DNA of 64,000 bases, taken from contig CAWBGB010000017.1 of NCBI GenBank assembly GCA_963788285.1, forward strand, positions 1-64,000. The letters are read 5' to 3'. Under the pieces are notes generated by a model. That model had not been told where the DNA came from and did no database searches. It was given only the letters and a program-made list of their open reading frames with translations. Made by a program: the position numbers and the translations under genes. Within the stretch, counting starts at the first letter, position 1; every line of letters begins with the position of its first letter. This DNA is from Alicyclobacillus_A sp963788285 (GTDB lineage Bacteria; Bacillota; Bacilli; Alicyclobacillales; Alicyclobacillaceae). Positions 20,839-29,439 of this stretch are shown here, one piece after another.

Positions 20839-21587
20839 TTACCTGTCGTCGTGATGGTTACCTTTCCAGTCGTGTCGCCTTCGTCACGTGTAAACCAATC
20901 ACTCTTTGAGAGAATCTTTTCAATTTTGCTATTCACTTTCGCATCGATCACCGAACTTAACTCGTTTTTCAACGTATTCGGAGACACGCCCTGCGCTTGT
21001 GCAATCGCATTCATCGATTGACCGGATTTCAGCTTGGAGACGAGTTGTGGAACGGTCATGTGCAGGTCTTTTGCAACAAGTTGTAAAAAGTCAACTCGGG
21101 CTTCAAATACCCGTCCATACTGAAGTAGGTGCTTGTTCGCAGCAATCTGTGGAAGTCTTGCGTCGATTCTAGTTTCAATTTTCGCCTCTTGAGCTTCGGT
21201 TAAATGTTTATCCATCACTAGTTGCTCCAACGCTGAGTGAACAAGAGACTTCAGTTCGGTTTGTAGATTCGCCTCTGAAATGTTATAAGCTTTCGCAATA
21301 TCATCCAACGACTTCCCATTTGCGAAATCCTTATGTAACTTCTGTGGGGTTACATGTAAATATGCTGCCAAGGACGGCAATGACTTCGTGATAACAAAGC
21401 GTTGAAAATAAAAATCATGGTCACCATCATTATTGCGTGCCTGTGTCACTGGCGTCGATGACGTTGTTGTTAACGGTGACAAGCTTCCAGTGTTGGCGAA
21501 CGCGTTATAAGCGAACATTCCACCACCAACTAAAAAACCACACGCGGCACTGGACACTATTACTAATTTGCCTTTTGTCAAATTCAC
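20835..21587 (-). CDS. Secreted or membrane-anchored protein with two internal repeats
   Basis: A 250-residue protein of unknown function. An N-terminal hydrophobic segment (about 8-30) looks like a signal peptide or anchor. Two copies of a unit of about 42 residues follow: LAAYLHVTPQKLHKDFANGK with SLDDIAKAYNISEANLQTEL, and VAKDLHMTVPQLVSKLKSGQ with SMNAIAQAQGVSPNTLKNEL. Each resembles a helix-turn-helix-like module seen in Firmicute exported proteins. The GTG at 21,587 has AAGGAGTG nine bases upstream. Its position against the kinase suggests a possible periplasmic partner, which is inference only. Confidence 0.75.
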   Translation of the reverse strand: MNLTKGKLVIVSSAACGFLVGGGMFAYNAFANTGSLSPLTTTSSTPVTQARNNDGDHDFYFQRFVITKSLPSLAAYLHVTPQKLHKDFANGKSLDDIAKAYNISEANLQTELKSLVHSALEQLVMDKHLTEAQEAKIETRIDARLPQIAANKHLLQYGRVFEARVDFLQLVAKDLHMTVPQLVSKLKSGQSMNAIAQAQGVSPNTLKNELSSVIDAKVNSKIEKILSKSDWFTRDEGDTTGKVTITTTGN

Positions 21588-21802
21588 AAACTATCACTCC
21601 TTCAACTTTTGATGTCATGCATTTTATCCACAAAATATTGAAGAAACATTGAATATCAACATGAAACTTGTGGGGCCTTTGCTTATAGATAGTGGAATGC
21701 GGCCTTTGAGAGAGGTTTTCGTTTAAAGAATGGATTAGTGATTGAACATGTGGTACATACTTCGTATGGACAAGGGAACTACTTTAGGAGGTTTTTTACG
21801 TT

Positions 21803-22261
21803 ATGAATGGCCCAGCGAAACCGTCCTTCTCGTCTTCTACTGAAGATACAGAAGTCCGTGCGCTCTATTAACAGTTGTTAGAGGGTTGGAACAAGAGCGA
21901 GACTTTCACTGAGGACGGCGAACTCATCGGATTCGATGGGAGCCAGCTGTTCGGACGGGCAAAAATTGCTTCTCATCTTCAGGCAATCTTTGCAAACCAC
22001 ATCACTCCCATCTATGTGAGCAAAGTCAGAGGTGTGCGTTTTTTGGGTCCAGTAGTTGCCGACCTACGCGCGGTCGTGGACATGGTGCCGCACGCAGAGT
22101 CTGACCTTCAGCCCGATCTCAACACGCATCACACAATGATTGCCGTAAAGCGCGAGGGCAAGTGGCGCATCGCGCTCTATCAGAATACTCCGGCTCAGTT
22201 TTACGGAAGACCGGAGTTGGCCCAGAAACTTACAGAGGAGTTACGTCAGTTGCTATCATGA
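21803..22261 (+). pseudogene. SgcJ/EcaC-like (SnoaL-fold) protein with stop codon and short deletion
   Basis: The frame starts at ATG 21,803 behind AGGAGG, meets TAA at 21,869 (expected Gln in the LYQQLLEGWN stretch) and continues open to 22,261. Compared with the family as I know it, about ten residues between GWNKS and FTEDGELIGFDG are missing. The rest (KVRGVRFLGPVVADLRAVVD, KREGKWRIALYQNTPAQF) is well conserved. These small alpha/beta cone proteins have mostly unknown roles. The 3' end and terminator recur at 28.4 kb. Confidence 0.7.
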
Positions 22262-22285
22262 ATTGACTCATAACATGGATGAAGA

Positions 22286-22308
22286 GGGGCGTCCCAGACG
22301 CCCTTTTT
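22286..22308 (+). terminator. Terminator after the SgcJ-like gene
   Basis: GGGGCGTC and GACGCCC with a three-base loop, followed by TTTTT: a strong intrinsic terminator. A nearly identical one stands at 28,524. Confidence 0.8.
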
Positions 22309-22396
22309 CAACAGCGCCGCGCTCAGAGGCGAACGATAAAAGGACACCCTGAAAGGAGCGTCCTTATATGCGCTTAGCGCTGAGACCACACACCAT

Positions 22397-22970
22397 TTAT
22401 TGAGCGTAGATACGAAGCGACAATGTTATCAATGCCCATAAGATGATCGGAACTAGAATAGCCAAGTTCATCATGGAGTTCGGTAAAACCCAAGCAAGAA
22501 TCATGATCAGCACTCCGGTCGGGATGCCTAGATTTCCTGAGAATGGGTGTGTGCGATTCCAACTTTCTTCACTCGATAAGTCCACGCAGTGCGGATTCCG
22601 CCCCGCCAATTTGGTTGAAGACGGGGTAAAACATTTGCGAAAAGCAGCACCAAGATGCCAACCATGGTAGCAACGAATCGCATGGAGGACGTCCCCGCTA
22701 GATTTAAAGCATGTCCTAGAGTCCAAAGATACACTATCTTAATGAATACAACAGATATACCACCGATATATCGATAAGTCGGCCAAAACGCCTGATAGTT
22801 CCTTTTCTTCGGATACGCCCTCCAAAGCACATGCCATAAGAGAATCACGCCAAACATGATTGCCGGATACATGATAATTGCTCTTAGACGCAGGCTAAAA
22901 CGATTTGCTTGGCCAGCTAGATTGGAATGTGTAGCGACTTGAGCAGGAAGATGATTGGTCAGCAACGATC
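22397..22970 (-). pseudogene. SdpI-family membrane protein, truncated and frameshifted
   Basis: SdpI/YhfL proteins are multi-helix membrane proteins, some giving immunity to the SdpC toxin. Here the first helix is missing. The frame runs from HLPAQVATHSNLAGQAN through NYQAFWPTYRYIGG and LPRLQPNWRGGIRTAWT, then needs one extra base near 22,580 to continue SSEESWNRTHPFSGNLGIP to the end at 22,397. The WNRTHPFSG block is the family signature. The one-base loss is also in the left arm, so it is probably real. No SdpC-like toxin gene is seen nearby. Confidence 0.6.
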
Positions 22971-23150
22971 CCTAATAAATGGGCATCGTTGCATCATTTC
23001 GTCTGCTGTACCCCTAAAAAATAGGAGTGGATTCTCCCTAAAAGTAGGGATACTCATCAATCCCTCGATCCGATATGTTATTGGTAATAGGAGTCACGCG
23101 TCGAAACGAAGAAGCCAGATAGGATACAAATACTTGAAGGAGGACTGCGA

Positions 23151-23363
23151 ATGGAAGTATTTACGGATGAATGGGCGAAGGCATGGCAGACGTGGAAACA
23201 GATTTTTGAAAGGAAACTTGAGCCGATCTCATCAATTATGCGCGGCAAACTGGCACTTGAAAAAGGGAACATGTCCGCCTTGTCACAGTATGTGATAGCC
23301 GCCAAGCACTTGGTCGAATGTGCCCTCAGCGCAGGCGGGGAGATCCCGGAGGGATTGAAATGA
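23151..23363 (+). CDS. Truncated SCP2 sterol-carrier-like protein
   Basis: A 70-residue product with GAAGGAGG well placed before ATG 23,151. The start (EVFTDEWAKAWQ) and end (IMRGKLALEKGNMSALSQYV, then AAKHLV) resemble the SCP2 lipid-binding family (COG3255), but the middle of the fold, about 50 residues, is absent, so a functional lipid pocket is unlikely. The reading frame is kept, as in the neighbouring dehydrogenase. Its stop overlaps the next gene's ATG, so the pair was translationally coupled. Confidence 0.5.
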   Translation: MEVFTDEWAKAWQTWKQIFERKLEPISSIMRGKLALEKGNMSALSQYVIAAKHLVECALSAGGEIPEGLK

Positions 23364-24343
23364 AAGCGGTAACGTAACAGGGTGTGCAAAACATTAAGGT
23401 CGAACGGGTGGATGATCCATCCATTCTGGATCCAGCGGATGTCATTCTTCGCATCACTACGGCAGCTATTTGTGGCTCCGATTTGCATCTTTATCATGGT
23501 GAGATTCCAGGCATGCTGCCGGGTATGGTTATCGGACATGAGTACGTTGGTGTGGTTGAAGAGGTTGGGGCGCAGGTTCGCGTTTTTTGTCCAGGCGACC
23601 GGGTTGTGGGCAGCTTTCATGTCGGTTGTGGAAAGTGCCTGACGTGCCGGAGGGGTGATTTCCACCAATGTCAGTACGGCGGTGTGTTGGGATATGGGAT
23701 GGCGTTCGGTAACCTAAATGGAACGCAAGCCGAGTACGCACGTATTCCTTACGCTGACTATACGCTGCGGAAGGTACCGGAAGGGTTGACCGATGAACAA
23801 GCGTTGTTCTCCGGAGACATTTTGACGACGGCATACGGGGCGGTGATGAACAGCAGTTTCAAGCCCGGCGAGACTGTCGCCGCGCGTGTCATTGCGATTG
23901 ACTTAATGAGGCAACGGACCGAGATGGCCGCAAATCTAGGAGCCATTCCAGTATGGTCTCAACAGGTCAATCCTGTCTCGCGAATCAATGAATTGACACA
24001 TGGCGAAGGAGTCGACGTCGCTATCGAGGCAGTAGGTGGCCCTGCCACCATTCGTCTTGCGTTCGATTTGGTACGTGGAGGCGGAAGAATCTCGGCGATT
24101 GGGGTGACGGCGGAAGAAACGTTCGAGTTTCCTCTCGTGACCAGTTTGGCCAAGCATATTACGTTCCGAGTTGGCGTTGCAAACATCCACCGAGACATCG
24201 ATACCACATTGGCCCTTGTGCAGTCTGGAAGGATTGATCCGACAGTGGTGGTGAGTCACCGGTTACCGCTGGACCAGGCCATCGAAGGGTACCGCGTGTT
24301 TGCGAGCAGAGAGGCCAGCAAGGTTCTTTTGACCGTAAACTGA
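23360..24343 (+). pseudogene. Zinc-dependent alcohol dehydrogenase with early stop and missing nucleotide-binding loop
   Basis: Medium-chain dehydrogenase/reductase. The frame opens ATGAAAGCGGTAACG and hits TAA at 23,375 where relatives have Tyr, then stays open to 24,343. Catalytic zinc ligands (CGSDLHLYHGE, GHEYVG) and the structural zinc Cys cluster (CGKCLTCRRGDFHQC) are present. Between PGETVA and ARVIAIDLM about 21 residues holding the Rossmann GxGxxG turn are missing, with the frame kept. Without that turn NAD(P) binding should fail. Reinitiation at GTG 23,384 would bypass the stop but not cure the deletion. Confidence 0.75.
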
Positions 24344-24503
24344 GCGGGTTGTAGACTGTTGGGTTCGTCAAACTTCAGGATAGGTTGTCATTGAATGCAA
24401 AGTTTCTTTACTAGCGCTTGAATAGTTAAATTATTCAGACTGATGGGGGTGCGGAATGCGTGTGACGTAAGGTTTCTCCGAGACATTAAAATCATTGCAA
24501 AAA

Positions 24504-24695
24504 ATGGTGAATCGATCGGTTATATATGGAATCATCATTGCGCTGCTCGTGGCTGGTTCATTGTTTATGAGCGTTGCGTCACGGGCGCCAAACGGTGGGG
24601 CTGCTGTTGAAGCGATATCGTCAGCCATGTTGTGGTCAGGCGTTGTTCTGGGTGCATTCACACTGTGGAGCGTTTTTCGTTCTAAGCGTACGTGA
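24504..24695 (+). CDS. Small two-helix membrane protein
   Basis: A 63-residue product with hydrophobic stretches at about 7-24 and 38-55, a Gly/Ala-rich link and a basic end (FRSKRT). Unknown family. ATG 24,504 is preferred over TTG 24,495; neither has a strong ribosome site. A hairpin follows at 24,717. Confidence 0.45.
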   Translation: MVNRSVIYGIIIALLVAGSLFMSVASRAPNGGAAVEAISSAMLWSGVVLGAFTLWSVFRSKRT

Positions 24696-24716
24696 TAGGT
24701 GATTCGAAGTTGCTCT

Positions 24717-24746
24717 GACATGGCTTCTGTAGTCAGGCCATGTCTT
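24717..24746 (+). terminator. Hairpin after the small membrane protein gene
   Basis: GACATGGC and GCCATGTC form a perfect eight-base stem with a 12-base loop. Only two Ts follow, so it is a weak terminator candidate. Confidence 0.4.
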
Positions 24747-24798
24747 AAGAAGGAGATTATTAACGAACGAACATCATTTCTTGAGGGAGGAATGCGAG

Positions 24799-25344
24799 AT
24801 GAAGTACCGGTTTCGCGTGTTCATTGGTGCACTTCTGGGAGCTTTCGCGATGGTTGGGGCTTTGTTGGCTGGCGTTTTGAGTGGTGGTGTGGCGCTCGCT
24901 TTACCTCTGGCTGGAGTAGGGACCTTTACGATTGAGGCGAGTCAAATCAATATTACTCACTTTAACCTATTGCCTAGGATTGGCCAGATCTCTTCAGACG
25001 GATCCAACGTTCCTGAAACGCAAGTGTCATTGGATTGCACGATTGAAAATATGAAATTGTATAAGGACGTTCCGGTGCCGGGAATAGGAACGATTCGTGT
25101 GTTGATTCAGACGGATAAAGAGGTTCATGCGAACGGTATGGTCATGAACATGGCTGCATTGCAGGCACTAGCAGCATTTAAGCAAATGACGATTAGCCAA
25201 AATGGAGAAGCTTCGAGCGCCATGCAAGAATTTTCTATATCAGCACCCCAACTTACCTTGGTGAACCCGCAGATACAAACCACTTACTTATATTCTAACA
25301 GCATTACATTGCCAGGGTTATCAGTGAGTGTAGAGTCACTGTAA
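24799..25344 (+). CDS. DUF6230-like exported protein
   Basis: A 181-residue protein with an N-terminal hydrophobic segment (about 7-36) and a core rich in beta strands (GTFTIEASQINITHFNLLP, then SLDCTIENMKLYKDVPVPG). As I recall, DUF6230 proteins of actinobacteria have the same layout and lie next to a DUF6114 membrane protein, as here. Function unknown; the exported domain probably faces the cell wall. ATG 24,799 follows GGGAGG by eight bases. First gene of a three-gene cluster. Confidence 0.6.
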   Translation: MKYRFRVFIGALLGAFAMVGALLAGVLSGGVALALPLAGVGTFTIEASQINITHFNLLPRIGQISSDGSNVPETQVSLDCTIENMKLYKDVPVPGIGTIRVLIQTDKEVHANGMVMNMAALQALAAFKQMTISQNGEASSAMQEFSISAPQLTLVNPQIQTTYLYSNSITLPGLSVSVESL

Positions 25345-25403
25345 GTTTATACGAAAGGCAACGATTCCTATTTAGTACTCTTGCGCGTGAAAGGGGTATT
25401 CAG

Positions 25404-25910
25404 ATGCCGCAGGTGCCATTTCAAAGCTCCGAATCGCAACCACAGTTGCAATCTCCTCATTCAGAATTATCCAAAGTTCGTCGTAGACCTCGATTGGGTC
25501 TATCATTAATAACATTATCTGGTCTTGCCACATTGTGGATACCTGTCAATCTGTACTGGTTAGCGTTTGTGCCTGGAAGCTTTGCTTCCGCAGGATTTTT
25601 ATTTGGTACATTGATTTTATCCTGTGCTATATTGGGCTGGCTGTTTCCTGAAAACGTTAGAATTCTCGGAGTGTTCACGATTATTTTGTCTGTGTTTTCG
25701 ATTATTGGAGCTCTGGGTGGACTAGTTGTTGGAACCTTATTGGGGATTGTCGGAGGTGCTTTGTGTATCGCTTGGGCACCGTCAACGGATTCAGCGAGTG
25801 AATCATCTGTAACCACGAAGCGCTCGAAAGACAAGACTGCCTCAACGAGATCTCGTAAACAGTCGAAGGAGAAGGAACAATCTAAAAGTTGGTGGAAAAA
25901 ATGGTTTTAG
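25404..25910 (+). CDS. DUF6114-like membrane protein
   Basis: A 168-residue membrane protein. A polar N-terminus of about 30 residues is followed by four or five hydrophobic helices packed into about residues 32-125, ending GLVVGTLLGIVGGALCIAW, and a Ser/Lys-rich cytosolic tail. The Gly-rich closing helix and the gene neighbour upstream fit DUF6114. AAAGGGG precedes ATG 25,404. Probably forms a membrane platform for the exported partners; inference from gene order only. Confidence 0.6.
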   Translation: MPQVPFQSSESQPQLQSPHSELSKVRRRPRLGLSLITLSGLATLWIPVNLYWLAFVPGSFASAGFLFGTLILSCAILGWLFPENVRILGVFTIILSVFSIIGALGGLVVGTLLGIVGGALCIAWAPSTDSASESSVTTKRSKDKTASTRSRKQSKEKEQSKSWWKKWF

Positions 25911-25929
25911 GGTCCTCGGAGGGATTCCC

Positions 25930-27199
25930 ATGTCCTGGCATCGCAGCGGTTACAGAAATCCTTTTTTAGCAGGCGTCTTTACTTTGAGTCTGATGACTCT
26001 TGTATTGCAATGGCCCACTACTGCATTTGCGACTACCCAGCGCTTTGTTACAAGCACTGCGTCGAATGAGCCAACTCGGGGGGGAACTGTCACCACTTCT
26101 AATGCCAATCAATCGTATTTCTACGTCCATGCAGACGAGATTCAGGCTCAAGGCGTTTTTTTACAACCTACTTCCATCTATGGAAAACTTGGCGTTGAAT
26201 TGCAATTTTCAAAGTTGGTTCTCTATGGGATGCAACTTGTAAAGAACACATCGAGTACGGATGGAATTGAAATTCAGTCATCGGGACCAGTTCTTCTGAA
26301 CAATGTTACCATTGATGCAGTCGGTTTGGGTTTTAGTGGAGTTGGATTGAAGTTAAACGTGCTATTGCCCAATTTGGTACTGACCGATGTCAATCTGATG
26401 GCAACCCGATTGTTTACAGATGACGCGAATATTCCGGATTTATCACTCCATGCAATTGCCCAACCGATAGGAGTGAATACGGGCAATATGGTCGATTTGA
26501 ATCAGATCCCGTTTTCCGGAACGTTGGCACTAGTGAGTTCAGAGTTGGATTCCCTCTTGAACGGTATGGATCCAGCTGAAGGTCAACAAGAGACCAATCC
26601 TACGGACCCAACTAAAGCTCAACAAAAGGTTAATTCTACGGACCCAACTAAAGCTCAACAAAAGGTTAATCCTACGGACCCAACTAAAGCTCAACAAAAG
26701 GTTAATCCTACGGATCCAACTGAAGCTCAACAAAAGGCTAATCCTACGGATCCAACTGAAGCTCAACGGAGAAGCTCAACAAGAGGCTAATCCTACGGAC
26801 CCAACTGAAGCTCAACAAGAGGCTAATCCTATGGACCCAACTGAAGCTCAACAAGAGACTAATGATACGGATCTAAACGAAGCTCAAGTGAATCAACAAG
26901 TATCCCGACTGGTGGGGAATGTGTCGTCGACTACAGGGAGTTTGACAAATGGGAACTTACAGAGTGTGCTCGGGAGTGCGTTATCAAGTACCTCCAAGGA
27001 CTTGGGATCATTAAATGCTGGTCCTAAAGACCCTAAAACCCAACCTGAAAAATCGGGAACCGTAAGCTCTACCACTTCATCGTCAACCCGTTCTAGCGGT
27101 TCATCGACCACGCCAACGGGTCAAGGACCGGGTTTGTTGGGTTCAGTAATAGGAACAATGTCCTCCCTACTTGGAGGCCTTTTTGGAAGTGGCTCATAG
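25930..27199 (+). pseudogene. Secreted repeat protein, reading frame broken inside the repeats
   Basis: Starts at ATG 25,930 behind GGAGGG with a signal peptide (LMTLVLQWPTTAFA). An N-terminal domain of about 180 residues has beta-rich text like its DUF6230-like neighbour (NNVTIDAVGLGFSGVGLKLN). Then come about nine copies of a 12-residue unit, TDPTKAQQKVNP. In unit six an extra 13 bases (GGAGAAGCTCAAC) shift the frame, so translation ends at 26,790 after 286 residues. Downstream the original frame continues from about 26,780 to 27,199 with a Ser/Thr-rich stalk and a Gly-rich hydrophobic tail (LLGSVIGTMSSLLGGLFGSG). This may be mutation, phase variation or a repeat-assembly error. Confidence 0.6.
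26568..26900 (+). repeat. 36-bp tandem repeat array
   Basis: About eight to nine units of 36 bases, each encoding PTDPTxAQQxxN. Units 2-4 are almost identical; the outer units diverge. One unit carries an internal 13-base partial duplication, so the unit length is 49 there. Such an array can gain or lose units by slippage. Confidence 0.85.
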
Positions 27200-27322
27200 G
27201 CTGCCTGCCGCGTTACGCGGTTTAACATTTGCATGAGGAGGAACATAAATTGGCTCCGGACAATCAGGATGAAGCGTTAACAATGTCACAGCGCATAGAG
27301 GCATTCCGGTATTCCCGCCAAC

Positions 27323-28240
27323 ATGGATATACAGATAACAGAACAAGTGTACGAACGCTGCATGTCAGGCCGGGACACGTCTAAGATACCAGTAGCAGGC
27401 AACCTCACCTTCATTGTTAGCGGCGAGATGAACTCTCAATCGGAATTCTTATTGAATCAATGTGTTCGGTGGCTCAACATCACTTTACAGCTGGCGAAGT
27501 ACATGAATGATGACGGTGGATACTCCGAACTGTGCCTTCAGCGGGCGCTGCTTCACCTTGACGAAACCATACTAGCAGCCAAGCAACACGACCGTTTTTC
27601 GCATGCAATGAGAGAACTTTGCCAGTTCACCGAGTTTTCTAGGAGTGCCTTGCTTGCCTATGCTCCAGTGACGAAGACATTCGAAGGTTTCGAGGCATAT
27701 AACATTCCCGTGCAAGATATTCGGAGAGTCAAGGAAATGGAATGGAGCGTCCCTGAGATTTCTAATACATTGTACACATTGGAACCATTTCACATTACGG
27801 ATGCCCACGGAATGATTCCAGATCATCATGTCAAATTCTTCGGCCTCACCTCTCTTCTGGTTGTGCCATTCGTGAATCCAGATAAGTATCCGCTTGGTCT
27901 TGTCCTATTGGATCACCAGGGAAGTCCGTTTACTCCAGATGGACGAACGGTGCAAGCGGCGCAAAAGATAATCGATCGAATGGCTAAGGTCAGCACCATG
28001 CTCGCTGATGAAGCTCACAATTTGAGTAAAGCCAGAGAGAACTCGTCAGTGATTAGCAATAACGAACTGAGAATCCTTCAGCTTATTGCAAACGGATTGG
28101 ATACCAAGGACATTGCAAGGACATTATATCTGAGTGAATATACAGTGAATGACTATGTTAAGTCTATCTTGAGAAAATTCGGGGCCAAAAATCGGTCTCA
28201 TGCAGTGGCGGTAGCTTTACGACAAGGACTTATTCAGTAG
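27323..28240 (+). CDS. LuxR-type regulator with GAF-like sensor domain
   Basis: A 305-residue product. The middle (about 85-235) resembles a GAF domain (FGLTSLLVVPFVNPDKYPLG); the C-terminus (about 243-305) is a LuxR/FixJ helix-turn-helix (NNELRILQLIANGLDTKDIA, then RTLYLSEYTVNDYVKSILRK). ATG 27,323 has no ribosome site. TTG 27,250 has an excellent GAGGAGG but is one frame off, and its peptide (MSQRIEAFRYSRQHGYT) leads sensibly into ITEQVYERCM. I suspect a frameshift near 27,330 and a true start at 27,250. It may control the surface cluster upstream. Confidence 0.75.
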   Translation: MDIQITEQVYERCMSGRDTSKIPVAGNLTFIVSGEMNSQSEFLLNQCVRWLNITLQLAKYMNDDGGYSELCLQRALLHLDETILAAKQHDRFSHAMRELCQFTEFSRSALLAYAPVTKTFEGFEAYNIPVQDIRRVKEMEWSVPEISNTLYTLEPFHITDAHGMIPDHHVKFFGLTSLLVVPFVNPDKYPLGLVLLDHQGSPFTPDGRTVQAAQKIIDRMAKVSTMLADEAHNLSKARENSSVISNNELRILQLIANGLDTKDIARTLYLSEYTVNDYVKSILRKFGAKNRSHAVAVALRQGLIQ

Positions 28241-29166
28241 CAGTTACGTCCGTCGATTTTCAGGGAGCTTTTCAAAGTGGCTGTATGCTCCCACGACGAT
28301 TTCTGTTGTGGAGATACATATAAATCTCGTAAAAGTTCCGAAAGTGACGACTGTTCAAATGGTTTAGGTAAAGTAATGTGACATGGCAGGTAGCGCCGAT
28401 ACCATGCAGCGCATCGTGCTCTTTCAGCATACTCCGGCTCAGTTTCAACGAAGACCGGAGTTGGCCTAGAACCTTAAAGAGGAGCTACGGCAGTTGCTAT
28501 CAACTCATCACATCGATGAAGAGGGGCGTCACAGACGCCCTTTTTCAATTCAACGCGGCCAGAGGTGGGCGAAAAAACGTCCTGAAAAGGAGCGTCCTTA
28601 AAACACGCTCGGCGCTGAGACTACGCATATTACCGCCTAAATGTAGCATATGAAGTGCGTGATCCTTCCCGTCACCAGAATGCCCGTTTAATTGTTCTAG
28701 TTCACTTCAGTTAGTTTGTTGTATTGGATTGGTGGCCAACTCTGCATCTGCTGAGATGTCCACGGCAGTTCAATACCACCAAGTTTCGAGGTCGGTAACC
28801 CTATAAATTCCATATAACGGATTTTTAATAGACTGTAAACTTCTAGTTCCGTATTTGAGATGTGTGAAGAAACGGTTAAGGTTATGTCGAATCAGATGAA
28901 AATTCGACATTTTTCTCCTTTCATCACATATAAACAATTGCGGAGAAAACGAGGTATTACAAGGATTTTGTTGATGAATGGAACAATGAGACGTGTCGAA
29001 TTATGTCGTCTTTTGTCTATAATTATCATAAAATATAACTTTTCTAATTCGAATAATATCTTATACTGAAGATGTACATACGCCACTCCAAACATACGTA
29101 GTGACTCTTCGTATCTGCTTATTCGCAGGTACTTAGACATAAAAAGGAGTCAGTGGAGGGAATTCC
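28241..29166. other. Intergenic region of about 925 bases
   Basis: It holds a GGGAGC/GCTCCC hairpin near 28,270-28,300, the displaced SgcJ-end copy (listed separately), and from about 28,800 an AT-rich stretch with TATAAT-like text near 29,020 that may include the promoter of the PHA operon. Short frames on both strands at 28,860-29,140 are not convincing. Confidence 0.5.
28418..28640 (+). repeat. Displaced copy of the SgcJ-like gene end and terminator
   Basis: Close direct-repeat match to 22,180-22,390. It includes the last 25 or so codons of the SgcJ-like gene (CATACTCCGGCTCAGTTT), the terminator at 28,524-28,545 (GGGGCGTC/GACGCCC plus TTTTT) and the following GGAGCGTCCTT segment. It carries a stop (GGCCTAGAA) and several changes, so it codes for nothing. 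Confidence 0.75.
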
Positions 29167-29439
29167 GTGGAAAAAGTGACCGAGTACTTCATTGAGCAGT
29201 CGAAAAAGAACACCGCACAACTCTTTCAGCTGATGGAAAACGCTGTGACTTCCTCAGTGCAGATGCTGAACGAGGCACAAAGTGAAGCTCAGCAGATTAC
29301 CAGCCGTCTTACCGAGAAAGGAAAGGAGCAGTTTGTAGCGCAGCTAGCAAACCTCCAAGTGCGGTTGCTTGAGGCTCAAACAGAGTTCCAGAATCAGTTC
29401 CGCAATTTGATGCATCTGTTCCAGCAGGAAGGGAAATAG
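29167..29439 (+). CDS. Phasin-like granule protein, first gene of PHA operon
   Basis: A 90-residue protein that is almost entirely amphipathic helix rich in Gln, Glu and Ala (AQLFQLMENAVTSSVQMLNE), as in phasins that coat polyhydroxyalkanoate granules. The GTG at 29,167 has GGAGGG six bases upstream. The next gene begins at the base after its stop codon, so the two are coupled. Assignment rests on composition, size and operon; sequence families of phasins are weak. Confidence 0.6.
   Translation: MEKVTEYFIEQSKKNTAQLFQLMENAVTSSVQMLNEAQSEAQQITSRLTEKGKEQFVAQLANLQVRLLEAQTEFQNQFRNLMHLFQQEGK

Noticed and set aside
26539..26766. Minus-strand frame with repeated SFSWVRRINLLL
   Set aside because: Antisense shadow of the 36-bp repeat array in the secreted protein gene.
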